Source: Saccharopolyspora phatthalungensis
Lineage (GTDB): Bacteria; Actinomycetota; Actinomycetes; Mycobacteriales; Pseudonocardiaceae
Length of the DNA stretch: 64,000 bases
Reading direction: 5' to 3'
Assembly: GCF_014203395.1 (NCBI RefSeq)
Contig: NZ_JACHIW010000001.1
Span: 1,922,001-1,986,000 of the forward strand
The position numbers were made by a program, and so were the translations under genes. Of the stretch, positions 51,248-59,719 are shown piece by piece. Numbering within the stretch: position 1 is the stretch's first letter; each line of letters starts with the position of its first letter. A model generated the notes under the pieces. That model searched no databases. It was not told the DNA's origin and was given only the letters and a program-made list of their open reading frames with translations.

Positions 51248-51850
51248 GTGTGGGCCTCGGTGAAAAAACGCACTACCGGGCGCAGGATCCCGGAGAAGGG
51301 CACCGCGGACTTCCGCAAGGCGGTCAAGCGGGCAAAGAAGGCGGACAAGAAGGTCGCCAAGGCCATCGAGAAGGGCGAGCACGGGCGCATCACACCCGGC
51401 AACGCCAAGAAAATCATCGGGGTGGCCAAGGTCGTCGGGCCGGTGCTCCTGCCCTTCGCGCTGCGGGCGGCGTCGGCCGCGCGCGAGCGCTACGAGCGGA
51501 TGCGCGCGCGGCGGCTCGGGGTGCCCGTGGACGATCTGGGCAAGTTCACCGGCAGGGGCGCGGCGCTGCACGCCCGGATCGCCGGTGACACCGACGCCTT
51601 GCACGATCTGCGGGCGCAGTCGGCGACCAGCGAGGAGTCGAGCCTCGCCGCGGAGCAGTACGCGGAGCGGACCGGGGCCCGGCTTGAGCAGCTGACCAGC
51701 GCGGTACGGGCCGCGGAGCGGATGCCAACGCAGCGGCGAAAGTCGACGCACCGAGCGGTCAACGCGGAACTCGGCCAGATCGAAGACGACCTGCTCACCC
51801 ACTTCGGCGTTACCAAGACCGGCAGGCTGACCCACAAGCGCAAGCCGTGA
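51248..51850 (+). CDS. DUF6474 family protein
   Basis: Seen: 200 residues from GTG 51248; GTG 51260 (VKKRTTGRRIPEK) may be the true start because GGAGG at 51244 is too close to the first. Very basic N-terminus (KAVKRAKKADKKVAKAIEKGEHGRITPGNAKKIIGVAKVVGPVLLPFALRAASAARERYERMRARRLG), then a helical tail ending HFGVTKTGRLTHKRKP. Known: DUF6474 is an actinobacterial family of unknown function. Positive charge suggests nucleic-acid or membrane binding (inference only). Confidence 0.88.
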   Translation: MWASVKKRTTGRRIPEKGTADFRKAVKRAKKADKKVAKAIEKGEHGRITPGNAKKIIGVAKVVGPVLLPFALRAASAARERYERMRARRLGVPVDDLGKFTGRGAALHARIAGDTDALHDLRAQSATSEESSLAAEQYAERTGARLEQLTSAVRAAERMPTQRRKSTHRAVNAELGQIEDDLLTHFGVTKTGRLTHKRKP

Positions 51851-52064
51851 TCGCCCAGCAAGCGGCGGCGTTCGCGCAGGTCCGCCAGATCGCGCCTTGG
51901 CCAAGATCAGCGCTGGCGCCCCATTCATAGCTCGGCTTCGCCAAGCTAGTTCAACTCTTCTCCAGAACCGCGGCATATACCGCAACGACTTCCTATGCGC
52001 TGGGTTCATCCGGGCAGACGAAAAAGCACTGCCCATGCACCGCCGCAACTCGCACGGGATTCGA

Positions 52065-52097
52065 GGGCACCCGTGACGCCATGGGTCACGGGTGCCC
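52065..52097. terminator. Bidirectional terminator, 13-bp perfect stem
   Basis: GGGCACCCGTGAC (52065-52077) pairs with 52085-52097 over a 7-base loop. It lies between the convergent DUF6474 gene and the compatible-solute operon (last stop 52117). Confidence 0.88.
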
Positions 52098-52116
52098 CTA
52101 TGCTGCTCCGGCTAGG

Positions 52117-53127
52117 TCAGCGGGCGGCTTGGCCCCCGGGGAGCTTTACCAGGCCCTGTCGGACCATCCAGTCGCGGGCCACGTCGGCCGGGTCGCGACC
52201 GTCGACGTCCACCTGGGCGTTGAGCTTCACCAGCTCCTCGTTCGTCAGCTTCGCCGACACCGGCTCGAAGACGCTGGTGATCTGCGGGTACCGCTTGAGC
52301 AGCTCGGCGCGGGTGGTGATGCCGATGTTGTACCGCGGGAAGAACTGGTGGTCATCGGCCAGCAGCTTCAGGTTCAACGCCTGGATCCGCCCGTCGGTGG
52401 TGAACACCTCGCCGAAGGTACAGGTGCCGCTCGCGGTCGCCTGGTAGATGCTGCCCTCGGTCAGCGTCTTCACCTTCGACTTGTCCGCGGTGAAGCCGTA
52501 TTCCTTCTCCACCCCGGGCAGGCCGTCGTTGCGGTTGGCGAATTCGGTGTCCACGCAGAAGCTGGCGTCCTCCGGGTGCTCGGCGACGATCCGCGGGATG
52601 TCGGAGAGCTTCTGCACGCCCAACCGCCGCGCCGCGTCCTGGTTGACCGCGAACGCGTAGGTGTTGTCCACGTGGTAGTCGATCGCCGTCCAGGCGATCC
52701 CGTTGCGTTCGAGGTCCAGCTTCCGGACGGCCTCGAACTGCGCTTGGGCGTTCGGGATCGGATCGGTGTTGCCGTTGTAGCTGATCCAGGACGTCCCGGT
52801 GTAGTCCCACAGGATGTCGATCTGGTCGCTCTTCAGCGCGTGACGTGCGGTGGAGGAACCAACGATGCTGCTGAGGTCCCGGACGTTGGCCCCGGCCGCG
52901 GACAGCGCGAACTCGGCGATGTAGCCCAGCACCAGCTGCTCGGTGAAGGCCTTGGACCCGACCGTGATCGTGACGCCCTCCAGCTCGGGAACCCGCTGGA
53001 TGGTGCCGGACGCCACGGCCAGCGGCACCGACCCGCCGGAGCTCAGCCCGCACCCGGACAGCAGCACACCGGTCATCGTCAGGGCGGTCAGCTTGAACGC
53101 GCCACGGCGCGACATTCGCAGAGTCAT
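52117..53127 (-). CDS. Glycine-betaine/choline-type ABC substrate-binding lipoprotein
   Basis: Seen: 336 residues with a lipoprotein signal (MSRRGAFKLTALTMTGVLLSGCGLSSGG, lipobox LSGC) after five residues. OpuAC features: VTITVGSKAFTEQLVLGYIAEFALSAAGANV, SDQIDILWDYTGTSW and YAFAVNQDAARRLG. Known: binds betaine, choline or related quaternary amines and delivers them to ProU-type permeases. It is the last gene of a five-gene operon and overlaps the permease gene by 4 bases. Specificity cannot be settled from sequence. Confidence 0.93.
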   Translation of the reverse strand: MTLRMSRRGAFKLTALTMTGVLLSGCGLSSGGSVPLAVASGTIQRVPELEGVTITVGSKAFTEQLVLGYIAEFALSAAGANVRDLSSIVGSSTARHALKSDQIDILWDYTGTSWISYNGNTDPIPNAQAQFEAVRKLDLERNGIAWTAIDYHVDNTYAFAVNQDAARRLGVQKLSDIPRIVAEHPEDASFCVDTEFANRNDGLPGVEKEYGFTADKSKVKTLTEGSIYQATASGTCTFGEVFTTDGRIQALNLKLLADDHQFFPRYNIGITTRAELLKRYPQITSVFEPVSAKLTNEELVKLNAQVDVDGRDPADVARDWMVRQGLVKLPGGQAAR

Positions 53128-53891
53128 CGCAACCCCCTCGGCGACAAGTACGTCTCAGCCAGCGCGCCAAGCCAGTCGACCAGCAGAGCGAGCGCCATCG
53201 CCAGCACCGCGCCGACGATCATGACGGTCCAGTCGTTGAGCTTGTATCCGGTGTCGATCATCTCGCCGAGCCCGCCCGCGCCGACGAACAGCGCCAGCGT
53301 CGCGGTTCCGACGGCCAGCACCAGGGCGGTACGCAACCCGGCCAGGATGTAGGGCACCGCCAGCGGCAGCTCGATGCGCGCCAGCACGCCTGTCGCCGAC
53401 ATGCCGATCCCGCGCCCCGCGTCGATCAGTGACGGATCGACCTGTTGCAGCCCGACGATGGTGTTGCGCAGCACCGGGAGCAGCGCGTAGAAGGCAATCG
53501 GCAGCACCGCGATCCAGAACCCGGTCGAACCCCCGGTGAGCAGGAAGAACAACACCAGCAGTCCCACCGAGGGCGCGGCCTGGCCGACGTTGGCGATGCC
53601 GACGACCACCGGAACGACCTTGCGCGCCCAGCCGCGGCTGAGCAGCACGCCCAGCGGCACCGCTATCGCGATCACGATCACTGCCACCGCGAAGCTGAGC
53701 AGGAAGTGCGTCCAGGTCAGGCTCAGGATGTTGGTCGAGTTGATGCTGCGCGCGGTCACCTCGTCGGTGTCCTGGATGAACGCCCAGCCCAGCACCCCGG
53801 CGACCAGCACCACGACCGCGATCGGCTGCGCCAACAACCGCAGCCGCTCCGCCGTGCGCGACCCGGAGTCCGATGCGAACTGGCTGCTCAT
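53124..53891 (-). CDS. ABC transporter permease (compatible solute)
   Basis: Seen: 255 residues, about six hydrophobic helices, and the EAA-type loop PSLIDAGRGIGMSATGVLARIELPLAVPYILAGLRTALVLAVGTATLALFVGAGGLG. Known: ProW-like permease. ATG 53891 overlaps the ATPase stop (53888) by 4 bases, and its own stop overlaps the binding-protein start. One of two permeases in the operon, so the channel is probably a heterodimer. Confidence 0.93.
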   Translation of the reverse strand: MSSQFASDSGSRTAERLRLLAQPIAVVVLVAGVLGWAFIQDTDEVTARSINSTNILSLTWTHFLLSFAVAVIVIAIAVPLGVLLSRGWARKVVPVVVGIANVGQAAPSVGLLVLFFLLTGGSTGFWIAVLPIAFYALLPVLRNTIVGLQQVDPSLIDAGRGIGMSATGVLARIELPLAVPYILAGLRTALVLAVGTATLALFVGAGGLGEMIDTGYKLNDWTVMIVGAVLAMALALLVDWLGALAETYLSPRGLR

Positions 53892-55072
53892 GACCGGTCC
53901 CCGGTCGGCTCGTCGTCGGCGTGCTCCTCGCGCAGCGCCTTGATGGTGTTCATCACCGTGTCGATGTCGACCACGCCGACATACTCGCCGCGCGACCCGG
54001 TGACCGCCGCGACGCCGTCGTCGTCGGTGAGGATCGCTTCCAGCGCGTCCTGCAGCGTTGACGCCAGCGAGACGCTGTCCTCCACCGGCCGCCCGGCCCG
54101 CTCCAATGTGGACACCGCGCCGGCTTCGCGGGCGGTCGCCCAGCGCAGCGGGCGGTTTCGCCGGTCGAGCACCAAGCCGATCGCGCCCCGGCGGGAGCCC
54201 AACCGTTCCTTCAGCACCGTCGGCGACTCGTCAACGGTCGCGGTGGGCACCTGGCCCACCTCGATCTCGCGGACCCGCCGCAGGTTGAGCTGCTTGAGCG
54301 CGGCACCGGCGCCGACGAAGCCGGCCACGGTGTCGTCGGCCGGGTTGGCCAGGATGGCCTCCGGCGTGTCGTACTGCAGAATCTTGGAGCGCTCACCGAG
54401 CACCGCGATCCGGTCGCCGAGCTTGACCGCCTCGTCGAAGTCGTGCGTCACGAACACGATCGTTTTGCCCAGGTCTGCTTGCAGGCGCATCAGTTCGTCC
54501 TGCAGCACACCGCGGGTGATCGGGTCCACGGCGCCGAAAGGCTCGTCCATCAGCAGCACCGGCGGGTTGGCGGCCAGCGCCCGCGCCACGCCGACGCGCT
54601 GCTGCTGACCACCGGAGAGCTGCCGCGGGTAGCGGTCGCGGTACTCGGCCGGGTCCAGGTTGACCAGGTCGAGCATTTCGTCGACCCGTTCGCCGATCCG
54701 CTTCTTGTCCCAGCCGACCAGGCCGGGCACCATGCCGACGTTCTCGCCGACGGTCATGTGCGGGAACAGGCCCGCCTGCTGGATCGAATAGCCGATCTCG
54801 CGCCGCAGCTTGTCCGGGTCGAGGCCGAGCACGTCCTGCCCGCCAATGGTGATCTTGCCGGCGGTGGGCTCGATCAACCGGTTGATCATCCGCATGGTGG
54901 TGGTCTTGCCGCTGCCGGAGGGCCCGACCAGCACCACCGTCTCACCGGCCGGAATGGTCATGGACACCGATTCCACTGCGGGCAGCTTCTGACCGGGGTA
55001 GCGCTTGGAGACCTCCGTCAGGCAGATCTCGACGCCGTGCCCGCCCGTCGGGGTGTTCTTGTCGTCAGCCAC
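53888..55072 (-). CDS. ABC transporter ATPase with CBS-like domains (compatible solute)
   Basis: Seen: 394 residues. Walker A GPSGSGKTTTMRMINRL, Q-loop IQQAGLFPHMT, signature LSGGQQQRVGVARALA, Walker B VLLMDEPFGAVDP and H-loop VFVTHDFDEA. C-terminal CBS-like region (SVSLASTLQDALEAILTDDDGVAAVTGSRGEYVGVVDIDTVMNTI). Known: OpuCA/ProV-type ATPases use CBS domains to sense ionic strength. Inferred: osmotically gated uptake. It overlaps the preceding permease by 8 bases. Confidence 0.94.
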   Translation of the reverse strand: MADDKNTPTGGHGVEICLTEVSKRYPGQKLPAVESVSMTIPAGETVVLVGPSGSGKTTTMRMINRLIEPTAGKITIGGQDVLGLDPDKLRREIGYSIQQAGLFPHMTVGENVGMVPGLVGWDKKRIGERVDEMLDLVNLDPAEYRDRYPRQLSGGQQQRVGVARALAANPPVLLMDEPFGAVDPITRGVLQDELMRLQADLGKTIVFVTHDFDEAVKLGDRIAVLGERSKILQYDTPEAILANPADDTVAGFVGAGAALKQLNLRRVREIEVGQVPTATVDESPTVLKERLGSRRGAIGLVLDRRNRPLRWATAREAGAVSTLERAGRPVEDSVSLASTLQDALEAILTDDDGVAAVTGSRGEYVGVVDIDTVMNTIKALREEHADDEPTGDRS

Positions 55073-55712
55073 GAATACCTCTCGAAGTCGTCAACCGCCC
55101 GAACAGCACGAAGACGGCGTCCAGCAACAGCGCCAGGATGATCACGCCGACGGTGCCGGCGACGGCCATGTTCAGCGCGTTGGCGCCGCCCAGCTGGCCC
55201 AGGCCGCTGAAGATCAGGTTGCCCAGGCCGGGGCCCTTGGCGTAAGCGGCGATGGCGGCGATGCCCATCAGCATCTGAGTGCTCACCCGCATGCCCGCGA
55301 GGATCGCGGGCCAGGCCAGCCGCAGCTCGACGCGGGTCAGCACGCCGAACCGGCTCATGCCGATGCCCCGGGCCGCGTCCAAGATCGGTTGGTCGACCGT
55401 GGACAGCCCGACGATGGTGTTGCGGATGATCGGCAGCAGCGCATAGAGCACCAGGGTCACCACCGACGGCGCCACACCAAGCCCCAGCACCGGGATGAGC
55501 AGGCCAAACAGGGCGAACGAGGGGACCGTCAGGATTGCGCTGGAGAGTGCCGTGGCGATCGCCGCCCCGGCGGGGCTGCGGTAGACCGCAACCCCGACGA
55601 GGACGCCGACGATCGTTGCCAGCACGATGCACTGCACCACCATGCTGACGTGCTGGAAGGAGTTCACCAGCAGCGATTGCCACCTGGATGCGACGTATTC
55701 CAGGAAACCCAC
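55065..55712 (-). CDS. ABC transporter permease (compatible solute), second
   Basis: Seen: 215 residues, beginning MGFLEYVASRWQSLLVNSFQHVSMVVQC. EAA loop QPILDAARGIGMSRFGVLTRVELRLAWPAILAGMRVSTQMLMGIAAIAAYAKGPGLG. Known: short ProW-type permease without the N-terminal tail. It starts three bases after the BCCT gene and overlaps the ATPase by 8 bases, so all five genes are on one transcript. Confidence 0.92.
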   Translation of the reverse strand: MGFLEYVASRWQSLLVNSFQHVSMVVQCIVLATIVGVLVGVAVYRSPAGAAIATALSSAILTVPSFALFGLLIPVLGLGVAPSVVTLVLYALLPIIRNTIVGLSTVDQPILDAARGIGMSRFGVLTRVELRLAWPAILAGMRVSTQMLMGIAAIAAYAKGPGLGNLIFSGLGQLGGANALNMAVAGTVGVIILALLLDAVFVLFGRLTTSRGIRG

Positions 55713-55715
55713 TCG

Positions 55716-57461
55716 TTACTCTCTTCCACCGGCCGCTGTGGTGGCGGTGACTTCCTCGGTGCCCTCCGCGGGCGTGGTCACCAGCTGGAAGTCGCCGTCA
55801 TGCTCCTCGGTGCCGAGGATGACGGCCTGCTCCAGGACTTCGGCGCCCTTGGCGTCGCGCAGCGTCATCGGATCGCTGCGCAGGTCCTTGAGCATGGCCA
55901 CGCACATGAGCACCATGACGATGGCGAACGGGAGCGCCCCGATGAAGGTCAGGTTCTGGATGCCCTCCAGCGCCTTCTCCTCATCGCCGCCACCGCTGCC
56001 GATCACCAGCATGATCGCGGCCACCGCACCGGTCGCGGCACCCCAGAAGATCACCACCCACTTGCTCGGTTCGATGGAACCGCGCTGGGACAGCGTGCCC
56101 ATCACCACGGACGCGGCGTCGGCCCCGGAGACGAAGAAGATCGCCACCAGGATCATCACCAGCACCGAGGTGATCAGCGTCAACGGCATGTGCTCCAGCA
56201 CCGAGAAGGTCTGCGCCTCCGCGGAACCGTCGCCATAGACGTTGTTGCCCGCCTTCTGGCTGTCGATCGAGGCTCCGCCGAAGATCGCGAACCAGACCAG
56301 GCTGACCACGCTGGGCACCAGCAGCACGCCGGCCACGAACTGCCGGATCGTGCGGCCGCGGCTGATGCGGGCGATGAACATGCCGACGAACGGCGTCCAC
56401 GAGATCCACCACGCCCAGTAGAAAACCGTCCAGCTCGCCAGCCAGTCCTGCATCTCCTGGCCGCCGGTGGCTCCGGCGCGCGAGGACATCTCGCCGAACT
56501 CGCTGAGGTAGGACCCCACCGCGGTGGGCAGCAGGTCGAGGATGAACACCGTCGGGCCCACGACGAACACGAAGACCGCCAGGACGGCCGCCAGCACCAT
56601 GTTGATGTTGGACAGCCACTGGATGCCCTTGGCCACTCCCGACACCGCGGAAAGGATGAAGCACACCGTCAGCACCGCGATGATCGCCACCAGGATGGTG
56701 CTGCCGGCCTCGCCGATCCAGCCGGCGGCCTGCATGCCGCTGCGGATCTGCAGGGTGCCGATCCCCAGCGAGGCGGCGGACCCGAACAGCGTCGCGAACA
56801 GCGCGAGGATGTCGATCAGCTTGCCGATCGGCCCCTCCGCATTGCGCTTGCCGATCAGCGGCAGGAATACGCCGCTGATCGTCTGGCGGCGGCCGCGGCG
56901 GAAGCTGCTGTAGGCGATCGCCAGACCCGCCACGGCGTAGATCGCCCACGGGTGCAGCGTCCAGTGGAACAGCGAGGTCGCCATCGCCGTCTTGATGGCC
57001 TCTTCGCTCTCACCGGGGACGGTGCCCGGCGGCGGCGAGACGAAGTGGCTCAGCGGCTCGCTGACGCCGAAGAACATCAGCCCGATGCCCATACCGGCGC
57101 TGAACATCATGGCGATCCAGGACACCGTCCGGAACTCCGGCTGCTCGCCGTCCTTGCCGAGCGGGATCCGGCCGTACTTGCTGAAGGCCAGGTACAGGGC
57201 GAAGATGACGAAACCAGTGGCCGCTAGTACGAAGCCCCACCCAGTGTTCGTGAGCAGCCAGGTCAGCGCCGCCGACGAGGCAGAGCTGAGCGAGTCGGTG
57301 GCCAGTCCGCCCCAGACCACCACGGCGAACATGATGGCCGCGGTGACACCAAAGACTACCCAATCCGTTCGCGGCTTTCCGAGGAACTCGGGACTGCCTG
57401 GCAGTTCTGTTGAATGGTGGCCCTCAATGGGGTCACCACTTCGTTCTGTTTCGGTCGACAC
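55716..57461 (-). CDS. BCCT-family betaine/choline/carnitine transporter
   Basis: Seen: 581 residues with ~12 helices. BCCT signatures: MFSAGMGIGLMFFGVSEPLSHF, FHWTLHPWAIYAVAGLAIAYSSFRRGR, the Trp-rich FYWAWWISWTPFVGMFIARISRGRTIRQFVAGVLLVP and a hydrophilic N-terminus and C-terminus. Known: secondary carriers for quaternary ammonium osmolytes; the C-terminal helix senses K+ or osmotic stress in BetP. First gene of the operon. Combining a BCCT carrier and an ABC importer in one operon gives low- and high-affinity routes under one promoter, probably in 57462-57658. Confidence 0.94.
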   Translation of the reverse strand: MSTETERSGDPIEGHHSTELPGSPEFLGKPRTDWVVFGVTAAIMFAVVVWGGLATDSLSSASSAALTWLLTNTGWGFVLAATGFVIFALYLAFSKYGRIPLGKDGEQPEFRTVSWIAMMFSAGMGIGLMFFGVSEPLSHFVSPPPGTVPGESEEAIKTAMATSLFHWTLHPWAIYAVAGLAIAYSSFRRGRRQTISGVFLPLIGKRNAEGPIGKLIDILALFATLFGSAASLGIGTLQIRSGMQAAGWIGEAGSTILVAIIAVLTVCFILSAVSGVAKGIQWLSNINMVLAAVLAVFVFVVGPTVFILDLLPTAVGSYLSEFGEMSSRAGATGGQEMQDWLASWTVFYWAWWISWTPFVGMFIARISRGRTIRQFVAGVLLVPSVVSLVWFAIFGGASIDSQKAGNNVYGDGSAEAQTFSVLEHMPLTLITSVLVMILVAIFFVSGADAASVVMGTLSQRGSIEPSKWVVIFWGAATGAVAAIMLVIGSGGGDEEKALEGIQNLTFIGALPFAIVMVLMCVAMLKDLRSDPMTLRDAKGAEVLEQAVILGTEEHDGDFQLVTTPAEGTEEVTATTAAGGRE

Positions 57462-57658
57462 AGGTTTCGGCGTCGACTTTCGGCGACGCCCCCTCCTCTC
57501 CGTCGTCAGTTACGACGATCTGGAACTAATAGAGCCCGGCTTGCGTGCAGGTGACAGCTCCGGACCGTCTGCAACCCGTAAACCGTGTCCCAATCGGGTG
57601 AACAAGGCAAGCTCACCTGCAGTCAGCGTGGCCGAACCGACACCTAGACTTGGCTGCC

Positions 57659-58243
57659 ATGACGGCCAGACTCGCACCTACGCAGGGCGCACTACGCGTC
57701 CTGCGCGGTGCCGGTCTGGCCACCACGTCGGCGTCACTGTCCGTAGCAGCGCACGCGGCTGCGGGCGGGTCGTTACCCGATCTGGGCACGACCGTCGTGA
57801 TCACCGTCTTGCTGTCCGGTGCCGGCGTGGCCCTCGCCGATCGCAAGCGCGGGTCATGGAGCATTCTAGGGGCACTGGCGATCAGCCAGCTGGCACTTCA
57901 CGTATTTCTCCAGCTTGTTGCCTCTCACCAGGACGGGGCCGGGCACCCCGGGATGCCGTTCTCCTCGTCGGCGATGACCCTCGGGCACGCAGCGGTGGTG
58001 CTGCTGACCGGGCTGGTAATGAGCCGCGCAGAGCGAGCACTCTTCGTAGTCGCCCGTCTGCTCGGGTTGCTCCTTCCTCGCAGGTCGAGGCCGTTACCCG
58101 TAGTAACAACGCCGCGGACGGTATGGATTCTCACGGTCACGGTGCGCAGTCTCGCGCAACTGATCTATCAACGGATTCATGCCCGCCGCGGGCCGCCGAA
58201 ATCTCTTCTCGCCAACTCCGATCAAGTGGACTACGCCACCTGA
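57659..58243 (+). CDS. Hypothetical membrane protein of the YcnI/CopC cluster
   Basis: Seen: ATG 57659 gives 194 residues with five hydrophobic segments (TSASLSVAAHAAAGGSLPDLGTTVVITVLLSGAGVALADRK and MTLGHAAVVLLTGLVMSRAERALFVVARLLGLLLP). TTG 57650 is an in-frame alternative. His residues lie in HVFLQLVASHQDGAGHP. Known: proteins of this layout lie next to YcnI and CopC genes in actinobacteria. Inferred: membrane component of copper handling. No defined family recognised. Confidence 0.8.
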   Translation: MTARLAPTQGALRVLRGAGLATTSASLSVAAHAAAGGSLPDLGTTVVITVLLSGAGVALADRKRGSWSILGALAISQLALHVFLQLVASHQDGAGHPGMPFSSSAMTLGHAAVVLLTGLVMSRAERALFVVARLLGLLLPRRSRPLPVVTTPRTVWILTVTVRSLAQLIYQRIHARRGPPKSLLANSDQVDYAT

Positions 58244-58312
58244 ACGTTGCCTTTTCGTACCTTCGGCGCATGCGCGCGCGCGAGAATAGAACACGGGAGA
58301 TTTCGAGTAAAC

Positions 58313-59062
58313 ATGTCAACAAAACGATTCGCGGTTCGATCCGCGGCACTCACGGCCGCCTGCGGGATCGTCGCGTTGTTGAGCACGGCGACGGCCTCGG
58401 CGCACGTAACCGCACAGCCCGGTGAGGCCGCCAAGGGCGGTTACGCCAAGGTCGCCTTCCGGGTGCCGAACGAGCGCCCCAACGCCGGGACCGTCCAGAT
58501 CAAGGTGACCTTCCCGGAGCAGTACCCGCTGAGCTCGGTTCGCACCAAGCCGATGCCCGGCTGGACCGCCCAGGTGGAGAAGGTCCAGATCGCCCCGGTC
58601 GAGGTGGCCGGTGCGCAGGTCACCGAGGCCGTCCGCAGCATCACCTGGAGCGCGCAACCGGGCACCCGGCTCGGCCCGAACGAGTTCAACGAGTTCGAGG
58701 CCACCATCGGTGCCCTGCCGACCAACACCGACCAGCTGGTGATGCCCACCACGCAGACCTATGACAACGGCGAGGTCGTGTCCTGGGACGCGCCGCCACC
58801 GGCCGAGGGCGCGGCGGAGCCCGAACACCCCGCGCCATCGTTGAAGCTGGTCGACGAGGCCGAGGGCGAGCACTCGCATGGCGGTGCCATGCAAGGTCAG
58901 CAGCACGAAGAGCAGGCCGCATCGTCGGCGACCGGTGACGACACGGCCCGCTGGCTGGGTGGCGCCGGACTCGTGGTCGGCGCGCTCGGCCTCGGTGTCG
59001 GAGCGGGTGCCCTGGCGCGCAGCCGGAAGGCGCAATCCGGGGCCAGGAAGGGCGACTCGTGA
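58313..59062 (+). CDS. YcnI-like copper-binding protein
   Basis: Seen: ATG 58313 gives 249 residues. Signal peptide (AALTAACGIVALLSTATASA) with mature N-terminus HVTAQPGEAAKGGYAKVAFRVPNE, conserved Trp (MPGWTAQVEK), a His-rich stretch (EGEHSHGGAMQGQQHEE) and a C-terminal transmembrane helix. Known: DUF1775/YcnI proteins bind Cu with the N-terminal His of the mature protein and a Trp, at the outer membrane face. It overlaps copC by GTGA, so the two are coupled. The His-rich stretch may be a second metal site (inference). Confidence 0.93.
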   Translation: MSTKRFAVRSAALTAACGIVALLSTATASAHVTAQPGEAAKGGYAKVAFRVPNERPNAGTVQIKVTFPEQYPLSSVRTKPMPGWTAQVEKVQIAPVEVAGAQVTEAVRSITWSAQPGTRLGPNEFNEFEATIGALPTNTDQLVMPTTQTYDNGEVVSWDAPPPAEGAAEPEHPAPSLKLVDEAEGEHSHGGAMQGQQHEEQAASSATGDDTARWLGGAGLVVGALGLGVGAGALARSRKAQSGARKGDS

Positions 59063-59595
59063 AGCGTCTGATGGCGATCTCACTGCTGGCGCTGGCCGCG
59101 TTGTTCGGCGGCGCGGGCACCGCGCTGGCGCACAACGTGCTCGTCGGCAGCGATCCCGCGGACGGCGCGCAGCTGGCCGCCGGGCCCCGTGAGGTCAGGT
59201 TGACCTTCGACCAGCCGGTTCGGTCCGGCGAGGGGTACAACACGGTCAACGTGGTGGGCCCGGGCGGGACGTACTGGACCGATGGGCAGGTGCGGATCGA
59301 GGGCAACTCGGTCGTCGCGCCGGTCCGCGAACTCGGTCCGGCCGGGGTCTACACGATCGGCTACCGGGTGCTGTCCAACGACGGCCACCCGGTGCCGGGC
59401 AAGGTCACCTTCACGCTGACCACGGCGGGCAACGGCACGCCGGCCCCGGCCCCGCAGACCACCGACCAGGCGGGACAGCAGGCCGAGTCCGAGGAGCCGG
59501 GCGGCATGCCGGTCTGGCCGTGGATCGCGGGCGCGGTGGTCCTGGTCGTTCTAGGTCTGGTCCTGGCCCTCCGGCTGGGCAAGCCGAAGAGCTGA
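59059..59595 (+). CDS. CopC-domain copper-resistance protein
   Basis: Seen: GTG 59059 overlaps the YcnI gene. 178 residues: signal peptide (MAISLLALAALFGGAGTALA), mature start HNVLVGSDPADGAQLAAGPREVRLTFDQPV, YRVLSNDGHPVPGKVTFTL (C-terminal His site) and a C-terminal transmembrane helix. Known: CopC binds Cu(II) through the mature N-terminal His and internal His/Asp. Here it is membrane-anchored without a CopD fusion. No separate copD gene lies beside it; the membrane protein at 57659 may take that place. Confidence 0.94.
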   Translation: MKRLMAISLLALAALFGGAGTALAHNVLVGSDPADGAQLAAGPREVRLTFDQPVRSGEGYNTVNVVGPGGTYWTDGQVRIEGNSVVAPVRELGPAGVYTIGYRVLSNDGHPVPGKVTFTLTTAGNGTPAPAPQTTDQAGQQAESEEPGGMPVWPWIAGAVVLVVLGLVLALRLGKPKS

Positions 59596-59719
59596 GGTCC
59601 GGCAGTGGTGGTGGTCGCGGTGCCGACCACCACCACTGCCCGCGGGGTTGGTGCCGATTTCGCGCGAAAACGCCACCAGCTCCGCGGGGACCGTCAATTT
59701 CTCGCGCGAAATCGCCCCA

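Noticed and set aside
55005..57227. 740-codon plus-strand open frame
   Set aside because: Antisense to the BCCT carrier and permease, which have clear membrane-protein signatures. The shadow has biased composition and no RBS.
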